Source: Isochrysis galbana (lineage: Eukaryota; Haptophyta; Isochrysidales; Isochrysidaceae). From it: 64,000 nucleotides of DNA. Below are positions 53,366 through 62,392 of this stretch, piece by piece (position 1 is the stretch's first letter; each line of letters begins with the position of its first letter). The position numbers were made by a program, and so were the translations under genes. The stretch is taken from positions 3,277,801 through 3,341,800 of the forward strand of contig CM030931.1 in NCBI GenBank assembly GCA_018136815.1. The letters are read 5' to 3'. The notes under the pieces were generated by a model. The model was not told where the DNA came from. It worked only from the letters and a program-made list of their open reading frames with translations, and searched no databases.

Positions 53366-54914
53366 TCCGAGAGCGTGGCGGTGGTGAATATGGCGGCGGT
53401 GACGGTGGCAGTGGAGAGGGCGGCGGAGGTGAAGGCGAAGGTTGCGGCGGTGGCAGCGTGGCAGCGGCGGTGGAGAGGAGAGGGTGCGGAACTCGAACTC
53501 GCGCTCGGTGCGCTCCGGTCTGCTCCCGCCTGCGCGAGGCGCGAGGGCTCCACCCGGTATTGATGGTTCACGCCCTCGCCAAGTAGTGCAGCGTCCCCAC
53601 AGAAAGTTGTTGAGTGTTGAGTTTCCCCCCTACCTCCTACCTACTACCTATATCTGTGTGCGGAAGGTTGAAGGTTGTCGTCTCAAATTAGGAATGCTTC
53701 CCCTTCCGCCTTTCGTTCGGGAAGCGGGAAGCGCACGCCTAAAGCGCACGCCCACCAAACCCCACCTCTCGAGCCTCTCGTGAAATCGAGATTTGGGGGA
53801 CAAGGTGGCAAGGGGCAACAAGGGGGGAGCGCTAGCTGGGGAGTTTGGGACAAGTGCTCCCGCTCCGCGTTCCCGTCCATTCCACATGCCCGTCATTGGC
53901 TTTCCCCGTTCTTTCGATGAGCCCGTTCCGGGCTCCCCGGAGGACTCGTGCGCCGCGCTAGCCGCCGGTGCGCCTTCGCGGCTCGTTCCCAAAGAGGAAA
54001 CGAGCTGCTCGCTCCGACAGACTACTATCTACTACATATGTCACGATATTTTGGAAGTTATAATGGGCCGGGGGGTCAAGGCCCCCCGCGCGGTGCCGCT
54101 GGCTAGACCCGCGTAGGGGTAAGACGTAGCCGCATCCGCCGGGCGGCGCCCGCAACGGACATGGACATGTGACATGTCCTCGCACATACGTTTCCGCCCG
54201 CAGAGGCGAGAGGCTTCCTAGTTTGTAGCCTGTGCTGTGCTCCACTCCCCCGCCCCTCTGCTCGCCCCTCTATCCTCCCTCTTCCGTCGTGTGAGCCTTG
54301 CTTCGGACCCTATGCTCCGCGGCTCGCACTCGAATATGTACCGCTACCCGCCACGCACGGCATGCAACAAACTCCCCGTTGCAACGTCTTAACTACTACT
54401 TCTACTACATAGCTCGCAGACGGGTAGAAGAGAAAAAGAGGAGAAGAGGGCGGTGGCCCGCATGCACGGCGCGCCTCCGCACTACGATCGAGATCTGCCA
54501 AGCACGCCGTCGGCTCTGTGTCGGACGGCGCCATTGCCGGATGGCCCCTTCACAAGGATGCAGACAACGACCCCTCCGAATGCGAGTATCCGCGAAGTAG
54601 CACCACCACGCCGGCCATCAAGGCGCAGCACCACCACGCCGGTCATCGCGACGGGACGCGTTGGGCTACCCTGCGGGAGGAGGGGAGCGGCCTCCGGCAG
54701 GCCACCCAAGAGCGGCCCATCACGCGCGCATCATCAGGTGCTCGCTCACCACCGCCGGCTCGAAGCCATGATTGTGCGAGTGCCACCTCGCTCGACAGTG
54801 GGTGTGCCCGACGGCGGGCGAATGAAGGGAGCGCCCGCCCGATCGCCCGCACCCGACCGTGGGCTCCCGCCCCGGCGCGTGCGCCCCTCTGCGCCGCGCG
54901 CCGCCTGCAGGCGC
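53366..54914. other. Intergenic, no gene seen
   Basis: GC-rich, with GGC/GGT triplet runs near 53385-53480. Several frames on both strands lack domains. Confidence 0.4.
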
Positions 54915-56494
54915 TCACTCGCGTTTGAGCTCTGACGAGCTCGCAGGCGCGCCGGAATGGCTGCCGCCGACGCACGCACGAAACGAGTCCAGGCACTCCT
55001 GCTGCAGCTCGAGCGTACGCTGCATGGTGGACGCGTCAGCCGCAGAGGTGAGCGTGCCCGAGTGGATCCAGTCGACCCACTGGTGCAGCAACGCCTTAAG
55101 CTCGGCGCTGAGCTCAAAATTTGAGAACTGCGTGCCCGGCAGGGGATGGGGGGGCGTGAGGTGGGGGTGGGTGCGGAGAGGCGGGATGAGCGACGGCGCG
55201 GGGCGGCGGCGGCGCGACCCACAATAAGGAAGGGCTTGCTGCGGCAGTCCTCCCGCACGAACTTGAGCGCCTCGGGCGGCATGCCCATCGTCGAGCCGAA
55301 CCATACAACCTTCTGCGGCAGCTTCAGAATGTCCTCTTCAGTCAGCTCAAAGACATCAGAGCATGGGCTCCAGTAGAGCGGCTCCATGGCGCCGGCGGAG
55401 CGGACGGAGCCATTAAGCGGCGCGGTGGTCATCATCTGCCACTTGGGCAGATCGTCGAAGGGGTTCCGTGGCGGCATAAACATGGGGCAGCAGCTGAAGG
55501 GCAGCACGTCGTCGAGCCACAAGTCGTAAAGAGTCACAGCCGTCAGGATCTGCAGCACGGTGTACGTCGCCGCCGGAAGAAACCAGGCGAACTCGTGCTC
55601 GAGACCGAGCGAAAGCAGCTCGTCCCAGCGTGCGCCGAGCGGGAAGGCGAATGCGAGTAGCGAGGCGGACCACAGCGACACAAAGTCGAGCCCCTGCAGC
55701 CAGAGGATGCTTGCGTGGAACGCGATGCCGCCAACACAGAAGAGCGGTGCAATCTGACCAAAGAAGGGCGCCACCACAAAGCTGAGTTCGAAGAGGAGGG
55801 CGCCTGTGGCCATGGGAGCGAGCAGCCACGGCCGCTTGATCAGAAACCACTGCACCCGCCGCGTCAGCGCGTACTCGCTCGGCCGCGAGAACATGGCCTC
55901 GAGGAAGTACTGTTGCAGCGTGCTGCCGCGGCCCCAAAAGCGGCCAAACCGGAACGAGCAGAGCAGCTTGGCCATGCCCGACGAGAAGTAGCCCGAGGCG
56001 AGGTAGATGCGGATGAGCTGGAGCGGCCAGACCGACGAAGACTGAACCTCGTGGTCGAGCGAGGGCGCGCACGAGAGCAGCAGCAGCACCGCGGGCATCA
56101 GAATGGAGTTGTGGCCCGAGACGGTGGCCTCAGCGTAGAGCTGAGTGAAGTAGAAGAAGTAGAGGAGGAAGGCGACGAAGAGGAAGACGCGCGGAGCGAG
56201 CGGGGTGCATGCACCCACGAGGCTGGCCGTGAAGGCCCAGCCCACCACCCGCAGCTGCAGCGGGCTCAGGATGGGCGGCGTGAAGATTCCGTAGAGCCGG
56301 CTGGGGTGCGCGCCAAGCCCACGCTTGGCCGCCAGCCCGATGCCGGAGCTGTGGAACCAGCGGTAGAAGGCGGCGTAGCGACCTGAGTGTAGCAGCATGG
56401 AGCAAGTGATCCAGCAGCAGTAGAGCAGCTGGAACTGGCGCACAGGGTTTGAGGGGACTGCCGAGAGGAGCGAGGAAAGGAGCGGCGAGGGCAT
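54915..56494 (-). CDS. Multi-pass membrane protein, HTTM-like, 2 exons
   Basis: Exons 56494-55223 and 55127-54915, GT-AG, phase 0 (KPFLI|FSNFEL), 494 aa. An apparently longer frame (to 54746) reads through the 95-bp intron and is wrong. About eight hydrophobic segments are visible, for example LLYCCWITCSMLL, FLFVAFLLYFFYF, ILMPAVLLLLSC, LFVVAPFF and LLAFAFPL, with a QLYAEATVSGHNS loop and a cytosolic-looking C-terminus. LRIYLASGYFSSGMAKL and FSCCPMFMPPRNPF resemble the HTTM superfamily (vitamin K gamma-carboxylase-like membrane domain), but I see no catalytic carboxylase residues. Start MPSPLLSSLL follows a long proline-rich leader. Confidence 0.65.
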
Positions 56495-56989
56495 GGCGTC
56501 GCGGGGGGAGGGGAAGGTGGACGGGGAGGGGGTGGGGACGACGAGGTGGCGAGGAGGAGTGGGTGGGTGGGAGGGACGGGAGATGCGCAAGGGGTGGGGT
56601 GGGGGGAGCGGGGGGAGCGGGGGGGGGGGGGAGAAGGAGAGGAGGGAGAGGGGAGGGGTGGGAGGGGAGAAAGGGGGGGGAGAGGCGTGGAGGGGGGGGG
56701 CGCGGCGGAGGGGGCGTGGTGGGGATGTGGGCGTGGAGGCGCGGAGAGGGAAGGGGGGGGGGGGGGGGGGGCGAGAGAAGAGAGAGAGAGCCCCTTTTTT
56801 GGGGGGGGGGGAGCGGGAAGAGAGAGCTGGGCATGCAAACAAGAAAATGTGTGTGTGTATGTAGATGTGTGTGTGAGGGGGGAGGCGCGCGGGGACGTGC
56901 GGCAGGGCTCTCTCGAAAATGGGAAAAGGAGGGTCGAGTCGAGAAGGAACGGAGAAGATGCAGAGGCCAGGGTTGTCTGGGGTGTGTGT

Positions 56990-57370
<381 letters not shown>

Positions 57371-57460
57371 AATCGGGCGCGAGACTTCTACCTCCCCACC
57401 GCCACGCCACGCCCCCCGGGGCGCGGGATGCGGCTACTCTCTTCCCCCCCCCACTCCTAG

Positions 57461-57730
57461 AAGGAGGCCACCACGCCTAGGAGGAGGCCACCACGCCGCT
57501 GCCCGCCGCCCACACCTACACATAGCACCTAGGAGGAAGCCACCACGCTACCACGCTACTGCCCCCCCCCCACTCCCCCACTCCTAGGAGGAGGCCACCA
57601 CGCTGCTGCCCGCCGCCCACACCTACACCTAGGAGGCCACCACGCTACCACGCTGCTGCGCTGCTGCCCCCACCCCCACTCCTAGGCTCCTAGGAGGAGG
57701 CCACCACGCTGCTGCCCGCCGCCCACGCCT
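57461..57730. repeat. Imperfect tandem repeat with CCTAGGAGGAGGCCACCACG
   Basis: Units of variable length (about 20-75 bp) share CTCCTAGGAGGAGGCCACCACG and CTGCCCGCCGCCCACACC; CCTAGG is palindromic. At least five units. Confidence 0.85.
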
Positions 57731-58319
57731 CCTCGCCACTCTCCGAATTTCTGCGAGAGTACTCCTGTTATTATCGTTGTAGAGTGTAGAGTATACGTCC
57801 GCAGGTTGCCCAGGCGAGCAGCTCGTAGCTCGGTCAAACACAGGCTCCAACATTGCAACATTGGGGCGGTCAAACAGCTATTTAACTTCTAAGGGTGAAA
57901 ATTGACAATTGACCAAGTCAATATTGAAGATTGAGGATTAATAAGGAGATTTTTGGATATGGATATGCTGTCCGGATAGGTATAACTAGAGTTTAACTAG
58001 CACATATCACATATCACATATCTGGTCCCTCCGTAACCTATTGTTATAATAGGGGACAATGGGGGCGCTCTGCGCCCCCCTCACCGGGACCCGTCGGCCC
58101 GTCAGTTACTCTGTCACTCTCATGCCCTGCCTCCTGGCATGGGCTGAGCACTGAGCACTCAATACTCAATACCAAAGAGGCGAAACCCCGATAAAAAAAA
58201 ATCTTCTTAAAATTCCCCGCTACGCGTGCGGCGTGAGGCAGTGTGCTAGTGTTCCTCCCTACTACCCAACCTTAACCCCTGACAACCCCCTCCCCCTTTC
58301 CCAGTTCCCTCTTTATCGG

Positions 58320-58983
58320 CTAAAAAGTTCCGTCCTACATTATAGGACCGCGTCCTACGATTTCGGTGTATTTGTAGGACCCTGAGCCTGAAAGCCGCAC
58401 AACTTTCGAGAGTGAAGGATTGGGACTTCCCACCAACTGAAGGATAGTCCCAACTCAGTCTTGAGATCCTTAGCTCCCACTATGGCCAAGGCTGTAGACT
58501 TCGTCTTGACCGAGCTTTCGGCTCCAGCGTGAACTGAGTACCTCGGCCATCGGAGGCCACCGGGTGCGTCGAGAGTTTTGTTTTTGCCCCACAAGAGGCA
58601 AAAGCAGCCAAAACTCTCATCGGGCTTCAAAACCAAGCTTGGTTTCCACTGAAGGTCGAAAAGAACCCATGCCAAAGAGCATTTCATCTCGTGGGAGCAA
58701 GTTCTAGGGAGCTCATCATGAGCCTCGAATCGTGTCCTCAGGTGTTTGCGGCAATTCGTAGGACAACGCCGTTTTTTGCCGGGAAGGCTTCCGCGAGTGG
58801 CAACTAACTCATTATGCTTTGAGAATGGTGTCTTGAGCCTCTAGGAGGACTCAATGAGGGCAATGAGATGAACACAGAAACCAAATCCTAGCTCCCCATT
58901 CCTAGATTGAACCGTGTCTTCATAGTTCACAACGTCGTCCTACATTGTAGGACTCGTCCTATAAAGCTAGGTACCTTTATCCG
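58320..58983 (-). mobile_element. MITE-like DNA transposon with 7-bp duplication TTATCGG
   Basis: TTATCGG at 58313-58319 and 58984-58990 brackets the insert, which separates two halves of the retroelement's 3' UTR. The related UTR at about 50828 has a single uninterrupted copy (TTAGCGG on the corresponding strand). Ends carry GTCCTACATTGTAGGAC palindromes. It matches 44778-45434 in reverse complement. The frame at 58355-58687 is not conserved in the other copy. Confidence 0.85.
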
Positions 58984-59167
58984 TTATCGGAGAAGCTGGT
59001 TCCGGGGAGGCCGCGCGCGCTGCTTCGGCCGGGAGTTGGAGAGAAGGGGGCTGGAGACTGTGATTCGTCCTTTATGCTAGTGTTAATTCAAGTTGCCTTC
59101 CATTGTATATCGTGGGATCCTCATTGATATACCCTGCGGTTTCTTCTAAGACGCGGTATTAAGTTCC

Positions 59168-60775
59168 TTAGGTGATGTTACGGATGTCTAGACCTCTCGC
59201 CGCCTGCAGGAGGTCTTCCGATGTTCCTAGGTTGAACTCCTTGTCCACCGTGTAGAGCGGACTTATCATTTTCTTAATGTGTTTGTTACTCGGGGCGTGT
59301 AGCCCCATATTCTCTCGTTGTTTTTTCAGCCTCTGAAAGAACCCGACCTTCGCCGTTACTAATAGGTGGTATCTCGCAAGGATGGCTCTTAAGATCGACC
59401 TAACGGACCTGCCGTCCGCGTTGCCATATTGGATGTTATAGAAGTCGGTTAGGATATACCTCCACGCCAGGATGCCTAAGTATCCCGAGGAGGGGTGCGG
59501 TCTGTCCACTTGATAGCAAAAAAGACGTTGGGCTATTTCGGAACCCGGCCTAAGGCTAATCCCCAGAAGTCCTTCTATGAATTCAAAGATGGGCTCCGTC
59601 GCGATACATGAGGCCAGGTGGGTGGAGCTTTCAGGGGCTATGCCGCAAAAGCGGCATGTTGGATCGTCAGCAAAGCGGTTCGCTGTAGCTATCCTCCTAT
59701 GTAGGACATGTTTGAAATGCAAATAAGAGTCTCTAGGCGTCAAAAAGTTATATTTGTATAACTGCGATACTTGTTTCCACTTTCCCGAGAGGACCGGTAG
59801 CCTTTTTCCCCATCTTAGTGTGGATTTTTGTGTTTTGGTTTTCCTCAATGCGAGGAAAGCTTTAGTCAAGCCCCTGACATTTACATCCTCCAGCGTTGTG
59901 TGCGTGCCTTTTAGTGTGTATTCTTGAGGTATCGGATACGCCGTTTCCGCCGGGCCATCGTAAGCTCGTCCCCACTTCAGCGGGGTGTATAGTTCGTCGG
60001 GCAGTATTTGCGGGCTGATCCGCTCGTGGATGTGGGGCTCTCCCATGACGTTGAGCTGGACATTGTGGTAGTCGCCTCTTCGGCGCAGATAAAAGTTATG
60101 GTCTTTGTCCACTAGGACCTCGCCTAGATCGTGCGCGTCCGGATCTTCCTGAGGGACTAACTCTTGCTCCTCCGGAGCCGGGGGCGGAGTCTTCGCTTGT
60201 TTACTAAGAAGGTTCATATAATCGAATGTGGTATGTATTAGTCTTGATCTCGTCCATTCAGAAATCTTTTCCCACGACTTAAGAAAGGGGCCTACCGATA
60301 TGTACTTTCCCCTATGGCGTATCCAACGTTCTCCGTCCGGCAAGTAAGCCGCGCATTCTTCCATAGTGTAAACGTCCCCCGTGTCCGGGTTTATGGTGTT
60401 GTGAACAATAACTGTCTGTAGAGACTCCCATTTCGACCTATGTGAGTGATGAATGGCCGGAGGCTTGTGGAAAAGATTGTGCCATATCGGGGAGCCCTGA
60501 GTGCCTTCTCGTGTGATTTCTCCCCTAAGGAATTTGATCCTTTTAAAGTTTTCTAGCGCATGCTTCCAGAAGGCCGGGAGCGTGTTATTGCCGCGAATGC
60601 TAGCCGTGAGGCTCTTCGAGTCGACCTTCGAAAAGACCGCCGCTCGCCCTAAGGGGTTGCGGCTGAACCATTGATCCAAGACTATCTTCCATTCCTCCGG
60701 CGGTTTGGGGCGGCCCCGTTGGGGCGTCGTGACGGCAAGGGGCTGGGAGGTGGGAGCGGTCGGCGCGCGCTCCAT
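59168..60775 (-). CDS. Retroelement protein with LINE-type C-terminal zinc knuckle
   Basis: 535 aa from the ATG at 60775 (MERAPTAPTSQPLAVTTPQ), immediately after the 5' hairpin; the longer frame to 60910 starts outside the element. The N-terminal ~60 residues are basic and Pro-rich. The middle (WKHALENFKRIKFLRGEIT, then WESLQTVIVHNTINPDTGDV) has no reverse-transcriptase YADD or endonuclease motif. The C-terminal third reads SYLHFKHVLHRRIATANRFA, then CRFCGIAPESSTHLASC, the C-x2-C...H-x3/4-C zinc knuckle found after the RT domain of LINEs (zf-RVT). So it keeps the LINE nucleic-acid-binding end without the catalytic part. The frame is intact, suggesting recent activity or selection. Confidence 0.72.
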   Translation of the reverse strand: MERAPTAPTSQPLAVTTPQRGRPKPPEEWKIVLDQWFSRNPLGRAAVFSKVDSKSLTASIRGNNTLPAFWKHALENFKRIKFLRGEITREGTQGSPIWHNLFHKPPAIHHSHRSKWESLQTVIVHNTINPDTGDVYTMEECAAYLPDGERWIRHRGKYISVGPFLKSWEKISEWTRSRLIHTTFDYMNLLSKQAKTPPPAPEEQELVPQEDPDAHDLGEVLVDKDHNFYLRRRGDYHNVQLNVMGEPHIHERISPQILPDELYTPLKWGRAYDGPAETAYPIPQEYTLKGTHTTLEDVNVRGLTKAFLALRKTKTQKSTLRWGKRLPVLSGKWKQVSQLYKYNFLTPRDSYLHFKHVLHRRIATANRFADDPTCRFCGIAPESSTHLASCIATEPIFEFIEGLLGISLRPGSEIAQRLFCYQVDRPHPSSGYLGILAWRYILTDFYNIQYGNADGRSVRSILRAILARYHLLVTAKVGFFQRLKKQRENMGLHAPSNKHIKKMISPLYTVDKEFNLGTSEDLLQAARGLDIRNIT

Positions 60776-61195
60776 CGCTAAAACTATAACAATAGTTTTT
60801 CGAGGCGAAACCCCGATACAGCCCTGCTGCCTGCTGACCCACTCTCTCACGGGCAGACTGGCAGGCATGCCTGCCTCGCGCGTCCCGGCCAGTCGTGGCC
60901 AGCCCATCACTCCAACCCCCCCTCCCCCCTTTGGTCGACAGGCAGACAGGTGCAGGTGCAGCGTGGGGGCCTCGGAGGCTCATTAGCGCCAGCGAGCCCC
61001 CCTCCCTCCCCCCTTTGGTCGACAAGCAGACAGGTGCAGCGTGGGGGCCTCAGAGGCTCATGAGCGCCAGCGAGCCAGCGAGGGAGAGGCAGGGGAGGCT
61101 AGGGCCCAGCCCCAGCGCCCAGCGCCCCAGCCTCCTCCTCCTCTGCCCCCTGAGCTGGCCTCCAGGAGCCTCCAGGGGCCGCCAGGGGCCAGGGG

Positions 61196-62310
61196 TGTCG
61201 CATTCATCCTAGATGATGCGATTTCCAGGCTCTTGTTTCCAGGTCCTTCGCCGTGCGGCCACACGGTGAAGCTCAGGTACATCTAGGTTGGTAGGGTTCG
61301 TCCCTAGCGATCTAGAATTCGAGTTCTTGTTTCGTTCCTTCTAGCCTGTTTGTCAGGTCTAGATTCCAGGTTTCCTCCTTTCGGGTAATCTTGACCCAAA
61401 GGAGCCAGGTCGCCTGTCACTCGCTGCGCGCTTGTCTCAGGCTCTCGAGTTACCTTGTGAAGGCTTGTTTAGCTTCTTGCAAGGCTTGTCGTTTCTTGTT
61501 GGGTTCCGGTTCTTTCTTGGGACCTGCTGACTTTCGTTGTTGTCCAGGCCTGTTCTTCGTAGGTTCTGCTTGGCCTGGTTAGGGTTTCGTTGAATCCCCG
61601 CGTTCGGCGTTTGGCGTTCGTCTTGGCGTTCGGAAATTTCCTCTCACATTCCCTAGGTCCGCTACCCTTGGCTTGTAGGTCCTTGCTTCTTTCTTCTCGG
61701 TCAAGGTGTTTGGCGAGCGAGTCGGTTGCTCTATCCGCTCGAGATTTGAGGTTTAATTTGCCATCTCCCCTTGGAGATCGGTGTAGGTTCGCTTCCTAGG
61801 TGAGGGAATCTTTCCCCTTGATGCAAGCTACATGCAAGCCTTGGCCCCTTTGGTGTTTCTTCCCCTTGGTTGCTACTCAGGGTTGTTCGTTAGAAGCGTC
61901 TAGAAGGTTCACGCTCAACGGCAAGATTTCCTCTGTCGTGAAGACATCTCGTTGCGATCTGTATCCAAAGTGATCGCCGTGGTCGCGCGACATGACGCTC
62001 CCCTTCGGACTCTCCGCTACGTGGGGAAGTTACAACGGAGACACGCTCCGGCCGTCGCTGCGGAGTCTCTCTCTCTCTCTCGCTCTCTCTCTCCGTCTCT
62101 CGCGACGTGTTTGAGTTATCGGTGATTTGGGGTCGCGGTTGCTTGATAATTTGCTTTGTTTGGGTGAATGATTCCGGTGTGTTCGTGAGTCGGTGTATCC
62201 TGTTGTTCTCAGCTTCGTTGTCCGTCGTTGTTCGCTGCGTCGCTGCACTCAAGCAGCTTAGGCTCCCTCCCTGAGGGAAGAGTTCTTTGTAGGTCTAACA
62301 ATCTCTTACA
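61196..62310 (+). mobile_element. 5' LTR of a second LTR-retrotransposon family
   Basis: The GC-rich element is interrupted exactly where TGTCGCATTC begins (61196). The following ~1.1 kb is T-rich, non-coding and shares blocks with 34501-35121. A TAACAATCTCTTACA near 62296-62310 parallels TAACACTCATACCCTACA at 35104-35121 and is the likely 3' end (TGT...ACA). An earlier GCGACA at 61987-61992 is an alternative end. The partner LTR lies outside the window. Confidence 0.55.
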
Positions 62311-62392
62311 ACCCATCACACTAGGGCCGCTAGGAGCGCCTCGCCGCCCCACAGCCCTTCGTTCGCCGTTCGTTCCCCGTCCAGACACCCAA

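Larger units (their letters stand above)
58177..60818 (-). mobile_element. ORF-bearing retroelement without reverse transcriptase, 17-bp duplication
   Basis: GAGGCGAAACCCCGATA occurs at 58177-58193 and 60802-60818. The element (60801 down to 58194) is 2608 bp, about 1.94 kb without the MITE at 58320-58983. It starts AAAAACTATtgttATAGTTTT and has an ATGGAGCGCGC start codon. It ends CCGCACGCGTAGCGGGGAAT, a short A/G stretch and a T8 run. The same 5' end in the 10986-12902 element argues that 60801 is the true start, not a truncation. Confidence 0.85.
58034..61195 (+). mobile_element. GC-rich hairpin-headed element hosting nested insertions
   Basis: The head CCTATTgttatAATAGG (58037-58053) with GGACAATGGGGG and a GGGGGCGC/GCGCCCCC stem starts the copy. 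After the inserted retroelement (58194-60801) the sequence resumes as CTGACCCACTCTCTCACGGG...CTGGCCTCCAGGAGCCTCC, matching 11515-11740. It is cut at 61195 by an LTR element. Confidence 0.6.

Noticed and set aside
54746-55126. C-terminal extension of the 698-aa frame of the membrane protein
   Set aside because: It reads through a 95-bp GT-AG intron. The spliced version restores a coherent C-terminus and ends at 54915.
58355-58687. 110-aa frame in the MITE
   Set aside because: Not preserved in the homologous MITE at 44778-45434.
59168-60910. Use of the first Met (60910) for the retroelement protein
   Set aside because: 60802-60910 lies outside the element boundary set by the 17-bp duplication, so the start at 60775 was used.
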